Shown here piece after piece: positions 35,444 to 43,033 of a DNA stretch of 64,000 nt. The notes beneath the pieces are model-generated. The model was given only the letters and a program-made list of their open reading frames with translations. It did not search any database and was not told the DNA's origin. Within the stretch, counting starts at the first letter, position 1. Every line of letters begins with the position of its first letter. Position numbers and translations under genes: made by a program. The DNA comes from Polyangium sp. 6x1 (GTDB lineage Bacteria > Myxococcota_A > Polyangia > Polyangiales > Polyangiaceae), in the NCBI RefSeq assembly GCF_029946515.1, contig NZ_JARZHH010000027.1, positions 1 through 64,000 of the forward strand, given 5' to 3'.

Positions 35444-35480
35444 AAACAGACCCGAACGACCCCCTCCGAGGAGGCCGTTC
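35444..35480 (-). terminator. Terminator-like hairpin after lipoprotein paralogue B
   Basis: An imperfect inverted repeat at 35454-35480 (about 12 bp with G-U pairs on the minus-strand RNA) followed by GGGTCTGTTTCCATTTTC. It lies about 50 bp beyond the stop of the gene ending at 35529. Confidence 0.45.
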
Positions 35481-35528
35481 AGGCCCGCAATTTCACGTCA
35501 CAAGGCTACTCCGTACGACGCGGAGCGC

Positions 35529-36173
35529 TCACCAGAACGCGCCGACCCCGCCGCAGCCGAGGCCGCCGACGTAACCGCCGATGTAACCACCGCACGGGCG
35601 ATAGCAGCCGCCGCCGTAGAAGCCCGCGCCGTAGTATCCGCGCCAGCCGTACCCGTACCCGCCGATCCACGGACGGTACCCGCCGATGAAGCCCGCGCCG
35701 CATCCGCCCCAGCTCGAAAGCGCTTCCTGCGACTCCGACGAAGCGCCTTCCTCCACCAGCTGGCCCGCGCTCTCCTCATGGCCGAGGCCCTGATCCGCGA
35801 CCTGACCCTCGATCTGCCCCTCGATCTGGCTCTCGCCGCCGAGGCGCTGCGTATCCTCGGCCGCGACCTGGCCTTCCTGGCTTCCGCCGAGCACCCGCTC
35901 CGCGCCCTGCGTCTCGCCCTTGCCGAGGGAGCCGCTCTCGAATTGGCTACCCTGGCCGATCATCCCCTTGCCCTTCGAGATCGTCGAGATCTCCGTCTGG
36001 CCGCCCAGACTCCCCTTCGTGAGGCTCTTCTCCGCACCGAAGCCTTTGTGCACATTGCCGACCGCGTCGTCGGTGTCTTCGCTGAGGTCCCCGACCTCCG
36101 CCGCGCAACCCGTGAGCCACACACCAGCCGAGGCCGACAGCATCAACGCAACGAGCTTCGACAAATTCTTCAT
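35529..36173 (-). CDS. Low-complexity lipoprotein with Gly-rich tail (paralogue B)
   Basis: A 214-residue paralogue of the 281-residue protein. The signal is nearly identical (MKNLSKLVALMLSASAGVWL, LTGC), as is the next segment (AAEVGDLSEDTDDAV). The middle is Gln/Glu/Gly-rich (GQIEGQVADQ), and the tail is Gly/Tyr/Cys-rich (GGYGYGWRGYYGAGFYGGG) with three Cys not present in paralogue A. ATG 36173 has the same GGGGGAGGTTCGT leader. The cysteines could allow disulfide cross-linking at the cell surface. Function inferred from composition only. Confidence 0.72.
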   Translation of the reverse strand: MKNLSKLVALMLSASAGVWLTGCAAEVGDLSEDTDDAVGNVHKGFGAEKSLTKGSLGGQTEISTISKGKGMIGQGSQFESGSLGKGETQGAERVLGGSQEGQVAAEDTQRLGGESQIEGQIEGQVADQGLGHEESAGQLVEEGASSESQEALSSWGGCGAGFIGGYRPWIGGYGYGWRGYYGAGFYGGGCYRPCGGYIGGYVGGLGCGGVGAFW

Positions 36174-36325
36174 ACGAACCTCCCCCTGTTCCTGTTCGGT
36201 GAGGTCTTTCCCTCGCGGACTGAAAAGCAGCGATGTGCTCGCTTGCCGCGACGGTCCGACCACGAGCACTTTCATTCGGCGGGGGCGTCGGTATGTCGAG
36301 CGGTCTGGCGATGGAACCGCACCGA
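36174..36325 (-). promoter_or_regulatory. Conserved 5' region of lipoprotein paralogue B
   Basis: Shares ordered blocks with the region upstream of 35209: GGGGGAGG just before the start, GGTCCGACCAC near 36255, CATTCGGCGGGGGCG near 36274 and GTCGAGCGG near 36296. This suggests co-regulation of the two paralogues from separate but related promoters. Confidence 0.5.
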
Positions 36326-36443
36326 ACGTGCGGCGGGGTGTAGGAAAAGTCCTAAGGGCGCGCCCCCTACGGGCCGTGCCGAGGCCCATGCGCGCCGCGC
36401 GGGACCCGTTTTCAGGGCCGCGCGGCGCAACGCGGGGAGAAAC

Positions 36444-37187
36444 TCAAAATACCTGATTCGAGAACCGGAAGAGCAGCATCTTCGGCGCGGCGCCCTCCGG
36501 ATCGAGCACGATGACTCCATCCTGGGCCGCGGTGTTCCGGTGCACCTTGTGCGCGCTCGCCCCGCCGGAGCTGTGGGCATACACGCTGATCTTCTCGCCG
36601 AGCGGGATCACGTCGGCGATCATGTCCGACAAAGTGGGCATGTCGTACGGCGTGAATGCATCCCCCTGCACCCCGAGGTCGGTCACGTAATCGAGGTTGA
36701 GTCCGGGATGCCAGCCCTCCTCCCACACCGGGCCGGGCATCGCGTGCGTCGTCTCGAGGTACCGCACGTTCGGATCCCCGAAGCTCGATTCCACGTTCAC
36801 GACCATCCGATAGGCCTGGCCGTTCATGATCATCTGCACGACCACGTGATCGTCGTTCGGCATCGCGCATTGCGTGTCGGTCGGCTTCACGATGGCGAGC
36901 ACCGTCCCGTCGGCGCGCCCGAATGCGCTCGTGAGCGCGTCGCCGAACGTGGCGGCGCAATCCTTCGCCTTGTCCACGGGCGCGCCGCCTTCGCCGCCCA
37001 TCCCGCCGCCGCCGTCGCCCCCGCTACCGCCGGCGCCGTCGCCCCCGCTGCCGCCGGCGCCGCCCGTGCCCGTGCTCGACGCGCTCCCCCCGGCCGAGCC
37101 GCCCGTCCCGGGGTCCTCGCCACACCCGACGAGCGCGACGCAAAGAAGCGCCACGCTCACTCCACACATGATCGTCCGCGATCCCAT
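36444..37187 (-). CDS. Lipoprotein with Gly-rich linker
   Basis: A 247-residue lipoprotein: MGSRTIMCGVSVALLCVAL, lipobox LVGC, a Gly/Ser/Thr linker (about 25-65) typical of myxobacterial surface lipoproteins, then a compact domain (DKAKDCAATFGDALTSAFGR, DDHVVVQMIMNGQAYRMVVN, ending FRFSNQVF). ATG 37187 is preceded by AAAGGACAGGAT. The domain is not recognised. It follows the DUF1704 gene by 52 bp on the same strand. Confidence 0.68.
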   Translation of the reverse strand: MGSRTIMCGVSVALLCVALVGCGEDPGTGGSAGGSASSTGTGGAGGSGGDGAGGSGGDGGGGMGGEGGAPVDKAKDCAATFGDALTSAFGRADGTVLAIVKPTDTQCAMPNDDHVVVQMIMNGQAYRMVVNVESSFGDPNVRYLETTHAMPGPVWEEGWHPGLNLDYVTDLGVQGDAFTPYDMPTLSDMIADVIPLGEKISVYAHSSGGASAHKVHRNTAAQDGVIVLDPEGAAPKMLLFRFSNQVF

Positions 37188-37239
37188 ATCCTGTCCTTTT
37201 ATTCTTGACAGGGCCGCGGCTTCATGCGGTGTGCTGCTG

Positions 37240-38832
37240 TTACAGCGCCATCACCTTGCTGTAGTGCTCGGCGATCGCCGTGGCCCCGAGCCGTGAGAAG
37301 AAGGACGAGTAACACATCCAGATCGCGAGCCCGTTCATGTCGTCGAAGAGCGGCGGCAGGTACGGCGGCGGCTTCACGATTCCATCGGTGACGTGCGCGT
37401 AGAGCACGGGCACGTCCTCGTGCGCCACTTTGCCCACGAACAAGAACGGGATCAGCGCGGCCTTGTCCTGCTGGATCGCGGCGCGCATGAACGCGTAGTT
37501 GAGGACGATCCCCTTGCAATAACAGGCGTCCTTCGTGAACGGCCCGCCGCCTTCGAGCAGACCGCCGCGGAAGACCCTGCGCGCGTTCTGGAAGCACTCG
37601 TCTTCCTCGTAGCCCTCGGTCCGGTACCACTCGAACACATCGAGGAAGCTCGCGCCGTCCTCGGCCTTGTCCACCGCGAGGATCCGATCGTTCAGCTTCT
37701 TCGCGCGCCGCGGCGACGACCGGAACGTGAAGATCTCGACCAGCGCCGCGAGCCCCTCCTGCACCGCCGTCGTGCGCGGCGGCCCCTTGCCGAGCCAGCG
37801 CGCCACGGGCTGCGCCTGCCCGTTCAGGTTCGTCGCCACGTGCACCCAGCCCTCGTGCGCCTCGAGGATGTCGATGTCCCGCGTCGAGAACGTCGCCCCG
37901 CTCCGGATCTTCACGTAGTCGCTGCCCGCCGCCGCGTCCGCGAGGATCGAGTCGTCCACCTGCACCCGGATCGCCGCGCTCCCGAAGAACCGGTCGAACC
38001 GCGCGTTCAGCTCCATCGCCGCCATCTCGGCCGTGATCTCGCGCCGCTCCGGCGGACCGAGCCTCTCGCCTCCGATCGCCGTGAGCACGTCGTAGAGCAC
38101 GATCCCCATGTCGCGCACGCTCGTCTGACCGTCGGGCAGCTTGTCCTTCGGCGACCCGTAGAGCACCCGCGACAGCTTGTAGAAATCGCGCTTGCCGCGC
38201 GCCTTGAGCATCCGCACGACGTCGCGGTACTCCGCCGCCGTTTGCCGGAGGATGTGCCCGAGACGATCGTTCTTGCCGAGCTCGCGCTCCGCGTCGCGCA
38301 GGATCTCCTCGAGCTCGGCGATCTTCGCGTCCGCGTCGAAGCCGAGATCCGAGGCGTACGTCACCTTCGGCAGATCACGCTGCTTGCCGCGGAGGAACTG
38401 CTCCTCCACCGCCGACTCCCAGCGCAGCGCCTGCAGGATCCGGATCGGCCGCTGCGCCTCCAGCACGCGCTGCGAGAGCTTCGCCAGGATCTCCTTGTAC
38501 GACCGCCAGGGCCCCGCCGCGGGCGGCGGCGGCACCGACGGGATCGGATCGTCGCGCAGGCTCAGCGACTCGAGCGGCGCCGTCGCGGCGTGCTCCGCGG
38601 CCTGCCCTTTCGCCGAGCCGTTTCCGTTCCCGTTCCCGTTCCGTTTTCCCGGACTCGACGGGCGTTCCGGCGGACGCTCCCGCTCTTTCGAGGGCTCCTC
38701 GGCCGCGTCCTTGGCCGACTCTCGGGCTTCCCGGCCTTCGTCCGCCTCCGCGGGGACGAGGGGCGGCGGCGGCACGGCGAACGCGGCGACCTCCCGCGGC
38801 TCTTTTTCGCGAGGCTCCTGCTTCGGGGGCAT
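37240..38832 (-). CDS. DUF1704/MATCAP-like zinc metalloprotease family protein
   Basis: A 530-residue cytoplasmic protein. The first 100 residues are charged and disordered. The remaining part matches the DUF1704 (QEGLA-motif) family, whose eukaryotic members are MATCAP-type tyrosine carboxypeptidases of tubulin. Visible are the metal-binding HEGWVH (HExxH type, about residue 319) and downstream VQEGLAALVEIF (about 347-358, supplying the third ligand Glu). The ATG at 38832 is used; an in-frame GTG at 38847 is possible. Bacterial substrates are unknown. It is divergent from the MoxR gene at 38928 with about 95 bp between. Confidence 0.82.
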   Translation of the reverse strand: MPPKQEPREKEPREVAAFAVPPPPLVPAEADEGREARESAKDAAEEPSKERERPPERPSSPGKRNGNGNGNGSAKGQAAEHAATAPLESLSLRDDPIPSVPPPPAAGPWRSYKEILAKLSQRVLEAQRPIRILQALRWESAVEEQFLRGKQRDLPKVTYASDLGFDADAKIAELEEILRDAERELGKNDRLGHILRQTAAEYRDVVRMLKARGKRDFYKLSRVLYGSPKDKLPDGQTSVRDMGIVLYDVLTAIGGERLGPPERREITAEMAAMELNARFDRFFGSAAIRVQVDDSILADAAAGSDYVKIRSGATFSTRDIDILEAHEGWVHVATNLNGQAQPVARWLGKGPPRTTAVQEGLAALVEIFTFRSSPRRAKKLNDRILAVDKAEDGASFLDVFEWYRTEGYEEDECFQNARRVFRGGLLEGGGPFTKDACYCKGIVLNYAFMRAAIQQDKAALIPFLFVGKVAHEDVPVLYAHVTDGIVKPPPYLPPLFDDMNGLAIWMCYSSFFSRLGATAIAEHYSKVMAL

Positions 38833-38927
38833 CACGATGATTGTCACACAGTTGGGCCCGGACGGATCATGGGAAGTTCCGGAGTCCTTGCTCGGGCACG
38901 ACGCTCGCGGTACGAGGCCAGGCCCCC

Positions 38928-39941
38928 ATGTCCACCGATACGACGACCGACACCGGTGAGGCCGAGCTCTCCGACGCCGAGCTGCTGGAAAAGACCGAGG
39001 CCGCTGCCAAGCGCCTCCGCACCGCCGTGGCCCAGGCCGTCGTCGGCCAGGACGCGGTCGTCGAATCCATGCTCGTCACCCTGGCCGCGCGGGGGCATGC
39101 CCTGCTCGTCGGCGTCCCGGGCCTGGCCAAGACCTTGCTCGTGGCCTCGCTGGCCCGCGCCCTGGATCTCTCGTTCGGCCGCGTCCAGTTCACGCCGGAC
39201 CTCTTGCCGGCCGACATCACCGGCACCGACGTCCTCCACGAGCAACACGGCAGCCGCACGCTGCGCTTCATGCCCGGCCCGATCTTCCACAACCTGATCC
39301 TGGCCGACGAGATCAACCGCACGCCCCCGAAGACCCAGGCGGCGCTGCTCGAAGCGATGCAGGAGCGCAAGGTCACGGTCGGCGGCACGACGCACCCGCT
39401 CCCGGATCCCTTCCAGGTCTTCGCGACCCGCAACCCGATCGAGCAGGAGGGGACGTACCCCCTGCCGGAAGCTCAGCTCGACCGCTTCCTCCTGGAAATC
39501 CACGTCGACTACCCGAGCGAGGAAGAGGAGCGCGAGGTCGCGCGCCGCACCACGAGCGGCAAGGCCCCGCAGATCGAGCCTGTCCTCCACGCCGCCGACG
39601 TGCGCGCGATCGGCAAGCTCGTGCCGCGTATCCCGGTCACGGACGAGGCCGTCTCCCTGGCCGTCTCGCTGTGCCGGGCCACGCGCCCCACGGCGGGCAA
39701 GGTCGCCCGCGAGGTCAAGGAGTACGTGCGTTACGGCGCTGGACCGCGCGGCAGCCAGGCCCTCGTCCTCGCCGCCAAGGCCCGCGCGGCCCTGCGCGGC
39801 GAGGCCGCCGCCGACGTCGACGACGTGCGCGCCATGCTCGTGCCCGCGCTCCGCCACCGCATCGTCCTCTCCTACCGCGCCGAGGCCGACGGCGTGCGCG
39901 ACGTCGACGTCCTCGAAGCGGCGGCGAGGAGCCTGCGCTAA
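38928..39941 (+). CDS. MoxR-family AAA+ ATPase
   Basis: A 337-residue stand-alone MoxR ATPase. Walker A is GVPGLAKT (about 64-71), Walker [10 protein letters not shown] (about 122-130), sensor 1 [20 protein letters not shown] (about 164-183), followed by the lid domain. MoxR proteins usually work with vWA-domain partners as chaperones. No vWA gene is adjacent here, and this copy resembles the general MoxR type rather than the diverged MoxR at 46533. ATG 38928 is chosen over the longer frame from 38841. Confidence 0.9.
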   Translation: MSTDTTTDTGEAELSDAELLEKTEAAAKRLRTAVAQAVVGQDAVVESMLVTLAARGHALLVGVPGLAKTLLVASLARALDLSFGRVQFTPDLLPADITGTDVLHEQHGSRTLRFMPGPIFHNLILADEINRTPPKTQAALLEAMQERKVTVGGTTHPLPDPFQVFATRNPIEQEGTYPLPEAQLDRFLLEIHVDYPSEEEEREVARRTTSGKAPQIEPVLHAADVRAIGKLVPRIPVTDEAVSLAVSLCRATRPTAGKVAREVKEYVRYGAGPRGSQALVLAAKARAALRGEAAADVDDVRAMLVPALRHRIVLSYRAEADGVRDVDVLEAAARSLR

Positions 39942-39947
39942 CAGGCT

Positions 39948-39971
39948 CCCCTCTCCCGCGAGGGAGAGGGG
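39948..39971. repeat. CCCCTCTCCC-GCGA-GGGAGAGGGG palindrome between convergent genes
   Basis: A perfect 10-bp inverted repeat with a GCGA (GNRA-type) tetraloop, placed between the stop codons of the convergent MoxR and SixA genes. This motif class is a widespread extragenic palindrome in high-GC proteobacteria. It could act as a bidirectional terminator or 3'-end stabiliser; there is no T run. Confidence 0.65.
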
Positions 39972-39990
39972 CCCGGGGTGAGGGAATCGC

Positions 39991-40545
39991 TCAGGCCGAC
40001 GCCTGCTGCGGCGGCGCTTCTTGTTGCATCGAGCTCACGTCGAGCGAGCGCACGACCTCGAGCCCCTTCGGCAGGAGCAGGAAGCGGAAGCTCGCCTCGC
40101 GGCGCCCGTCTTCCCCATCGGCCGGCGTGAGCCGGAGCGCGGCGACCCCGCTCTTCTTGATCCCGGGCCACGCCACGTCGCCGAGCAGGTTGCGGGCGAG
40201 CATCGACAAACCTGGCTCGTGTCCCACGAGCGCGAGCGGCCCGCGGCCTCGGTGGGCTTCGATGAGACGCACGAGATCGCCGAGATCCCCGCTCGGCGCG
40301 AGCTCGGGCCGCACGAGGATCTCCTCTTCCAGCCCGAGCTCCGCCGCGAGGATCTCCGCTGTTTGCACCGAGCGCACCAGGCTCGAGGTCCAGATCGCGG
40401 TGGGCCTGCGCGACGATCGTTCGTCGAGCCAGCGCGCGACCTTTCGCGTCACCCTTCGGCCTTTTGCCGTGAGCCACCTGCCTGCGTCACCAAGCCCGGG
40501 AGCGTTCTCCACGGCCTCGCCGTGGCGGAATAGGAGGAGATCCAT
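39991..40545 (-). CDS. sixA: Phosphohistidine phosphatase SixA-like
   Basis: A 184-residue histidine-phosphatase-superfamily protein. The catalytic LLLFRHGEA motif is at residues 3-11, WTSSLVRSVQTAEIL (about 52-66) carries the second Arg, and LALVGHEPGLSML (about 104-116) the second His. Size and motif spacing fit SixA, which dephosphorylates HPt domains in phosphorelays. Start ATG 40545 has AGGAGGAG upstream. The C-terminus (QQEAPPQQASA) is a short extension. The relay it acts on is not in this window. Confidence 0.85.
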   Translation of the reverse strand: MDLLLFRHGEAVENAPGLGDAGRWLTAKGRRVTRKVARWLDERSSRRPTAIWTSSLVRSVQTAEILAAELGLEEEILVRPELAPSGDLGDLVRLIEAHRGRGPLALVGHEPGLSMLARNLLGDVAWPGIKKSGVAALRLTPADGEDGRREASFRFLLLPKGLEVVRSLDVSSMQQEAPPQQASA

Positions 40546-40771
40546 GGTTTGTGATCTACCGCGCGCCGCGCGCTTCTGCACCTTCCTCGTTGACTGAAGG
40601 AGGTTCGGGAGATGCCGTCAGGGGCTCCGGCGGAGGGAGCGGGATCATGTCCGGAGCGACGCGCTTTCCATGAATCGCGCGAAATGCACGTGCTTTCCGG
40701 CAAAACGCGCTATTCTCCCCGTGCGGCCGGCCGCCGCGGGTCACGAAGGCACTCGAGCCGGGGAGGAGACG

Positions 40772-41383
40772 ATGTTCTTGAGCTCGTCCGAGGGAAGGTT
40801 CGCGAAGTGGTTTGGTGCCGCCTCTGGAGCGCTGGCGCTCCTCGTCGGGGCGTTGTCCGCCCTCGGGTGTGGAGGCGGACCGCATTACGTCCGCTCCCCG
40901 GCGCCGCTGCCTCCCGATCCGGCGGAGTTCGCCGCGCCTGAGCCCACGAACATCTACATCATCGTCAACCAGCCGGAGGGCGCCCCGGCGCCTGCGATCG
41001 TCGCCCAGGACGAGGGCTGGATCCCGAGCGAGCTCCCCGCGGAAAACCCCTTCCAGCGCATGCGCACCTGGGTCGGCGATTACGACTGCGTGCAGGGGAA
41101 CACCGGCCTCGCGCTCCGCATCGTCGACGTCCGTGGCCGCGTCGTCCGTGCGGTCTTCGACTTCCACCACGCCCCGTCGGGAGCGGCTGGATCGTACCTG
41201 ATCTCCGGCACGTACGAGCCCGAGACCCGCCACGTGCACTTCGATCCGAGCCGCTGGATCGTGCAGCCCGAGGACTACGTCATGGTCAGCATGGAGGGCG
41301 AGATCGCCACCGACGGCTCTCTCTTCGCGGGAAAAATCACGTTCCCGGGCTGCGGCGCATTCCACCTCAAGCCCACGCGATAA
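40772..41383 (+). CDS. Lipoprotein of unknown function
   Basis: A 203-residue lipoprotein. ATG 40772 follows GGGAGGAG. The signal region AASGALALLVGALSALGC ends in a lipobox (SALGC). The mature domain (RTWVGDYDCVQGNTGLALRI, VRAVFDFHHAPSGAAGSYLI, MEGEIATDGSLFAGKI) looks like a beta-barrel or lipocalin-like fold with two Cys. It is not recognised and stands alone between opposite-strand genes. Confidence 0.68.
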   Translation: MFLSSSEGRFAKWFGAASGALALLVGALSALGCGGGPHYVRSPAPLPPDPAEFAAPEPTNIYIIVNQPEGAPAPAIVAQDEGWIPSELPAENPFQRMRTWVGDYDCVQGNTGLALRIVDVRGRVVRAVFDFHHAPSGAAGSYLISGTYEPETRHVHFDPSRWIVQPEDYVMVSMEGEIATDGSLFAGKITFPGCGAFHLKPTR

Positions 41384-41400
41384 CGAAGCGAACGAAGGGA

Positions 41401-41452
41401 AGAAAAGCGAGCGCGCCGGGCCCGCCCTGCCCAAAGCGAGCCCGACGCGCTC
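41401..41452 (-). terminator. Rho-independent terminator-like hairpin after the SBBP-type lipoprotein gene
   Basis: A 13-bp inverted repeat (GAGCGCGCCGGGC at 41409-41421 with GCCCGACGCGCTC at 41440-41452, one G-U pair on minus) followed on the minus strand by GCTTTTCTTCCC. It begins 10 bp after the stop at 41462 and also lies beyond the convergent gene ending at 41383, so it may serve both. Confidence 0.65.
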
Positions 41453-41461
41453 CGTTGGTCC

Positions 41462-42862
41462 TTACCGCAGGAACGCGACGAACGCGTCCGGCCCCTTGCC
41501 GCTCTTCAGGTCGCCGGCGCCGAGGTTCATCGTCCCCTCGAACATGCCGGTGATCACGACGTGCCCGTCGGGCGTCATCGCGATGTCGCCGAGCCGCTCG
41601 TGCTCCTTGCCGCCGAGCCGCTCACGACGCTCGATGCGTCCTTGCGGGCTCATCCAGGCCACGAACAGGTCTTCTTCGCCCTGGCTCGTGAGCTTCTGCC
41701 CGCCGAGATCGACCGTGCCCTGGAAATGGCCGCCCAGGACGAGCCCGCCGCCCTTCACCGGCGTCGCGAAGACCTGCCCGAGCCGCTCCACCGGGAACAC
41801 GTCCGCGCGCAGCACCTTGCCCGCGCCGTCGATTTGCACGACCGCGAGCCCCTCGCCCGTGCCGCCTTGCGGGGCGAGCGTCTTGCCGAGGAAATCGATC
41901 GACCCCGCCACGGTGCCGACGAGGAACGTCCCGTTCTCGCCCGCCTGCATGCCGAACCCGAAGAAGCCGCTGCTGTTCGGCGCGCCCTTCGACCATTGCA
42001 CCTTGCCCGACGAATCGAGGGCGACGACCATTTCGCCGTCCGTCGCGCCGGTGTCCGGCAGCGCGCCTGCGCCCAGGTCCGGCGCGCCCTCGTAATAACC
42101 GGACACGATGAGCTGGCCACTCGCGTCGATCGCGAGCGAACCGTCCGACTCGGTCCCCGCCCCGCCGAGCGATTTCGCCCAGCTCACCTTGCCCGACGGA
42201 TCGATCCGCGCGACGAACACGTCCGTGTTTCCGGCGCTCGTCAGGGTTTGTCCGCCGATATCGATCGTCCCGTCGAACGACCCGGCCCAGTACACGCTCC
42301 CGTCGGCCGCGAGCGCGACCTCGCCGCCGTTTTGCATCGTCGCGTCGCCGACGCGCAGCGCATAACGGAGCTCGCCGTTCGGACCGAGCGAGGCCACGAA
42401 GGCATCGCCGCCGCCGAGGTCTGGCAGCGGCCCGCCGCCGAAATCGATGTTCCCGTCGGCGAGGCCCGAGATCACGACGCCGCCCTGCGCGTCGACGGCC
42501 ATCCCGACGGGCACGTGGCGGCCCGATTCGCCGAAGCGGCGCGCGCGCTTGATCTTCCCGTCCGGCGCGAGCCACGCGACGAAGATGTCGCTTTTCGTCT
42601 TGGCTTGCAGATCCCCTGCGTCGCCGAATTTCACGGCGCCTTCCATCGTACCGACCAGGACGAGCTCGCCCGACTTGGACGCGCCGATGAACCATCCTGC
42701 CTGCCTGCCGTCGGCGCCGAGCGCGTTCGACCACATCGCAGGACCCGAGGCCGAAGGCCCCGTCGAACTCTCGACCCGGGATTCATCGTTCTTGCTACAA
42801 GCCCCGAGACTGAGCAGAAGCCCCACGCCGAGCGCCACGCCCGCCATCCGTCGTCGTTGCAT
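41462..42862 (-). CDS. Beta-propeller (SBBP-type) lipoprotein
   Basis: A 466-residue lipoprotein: MQRRRMAGVALGVGLLLSLG with lipobox GAC. The mature chain is a series of repeats of about 50 residues, each containing IDFGG or VDLGG followed by DAFVASL or DIFVAWL and a glycine-rich turn (for example GNTDVFVARIDPSGKVSWAK, EDLFVAWMSPQGRIERRERL). This is the pattern of SBBP beta-propeller repeats frequent in myxobacterial outer-membrane lipoproteins. Probably a surface binding protein; ligand unknown. It has a terminator-like hairpin downstream. Confidence 0.8.
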   Translation of the reverse strand: MQRRRMAGVALGVGLLLSLGACSKNDESRVESSTGPSASGPAMWSNALGADGRQAGWFIGASKSGELVLVGTMEGAVKFGDAGDLQAKTKSDIFVAWLAPDGKIKRARRFGESGRHVPVGMAVDAQGGVVISGLADGNIDFGGGPLPDLGGGDAFVASLGPNGELRYALRVGDATMQNGGEVALAADGSVYWAGSFDGTIDIGGQTLTSAGNTDVFVARIDPSGKVSWAKSLGGAGTESDGSLAIDASGQLIVSGYYEGAPDLGAGALPDTGATDGEMVVALDSSGKVQWSKGAPNSSGFFGFGMQAGENGTFLVGTVAGSIDFLGKTLAPQGGTGEGLAVVQIDGAGKVLRADVFPVERLGQVFATPVKGGGLVLGGHFQGTVDLGGQKLTSQGEEDLFVAWMSPQGRIERRERLGGKEHERLGDIAMTPDGHVVITGMFEGTMNLGAGDLKSGKGPDAFVAFLR

Positions 42863-43033
42863 GCATCCTCCCTACGTTGAACCGCCGAACGCGCATGCTT
42901 CACGCCTTCGGCACCCGAGTTCGTAACCCAGACTACAACGGTCAGCGGGGAGGAGCACGCGAGAAGGCTCTCGAAACACACGCATGCCCGGGGCGAACGT
43001 CCTTCGCGTCGGGGTCGAGCCGATTCTGTCGAT

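Noticed and set aside
36392-36428. Perfect 11-bp palindrome GCGCCGCGCGG/CCGCGCGGCGC as a terminator
   Set aside because: No T run follows on the minus strand and GC-only palindromes arise easily here; not called a terminator.
36900-37120. GGC-type DNA repeat encoding Gly/Ser linker
   Set aside because: It is the ordinary lipoprotein linker of the gene 36444-37187, not a separate repeat element.
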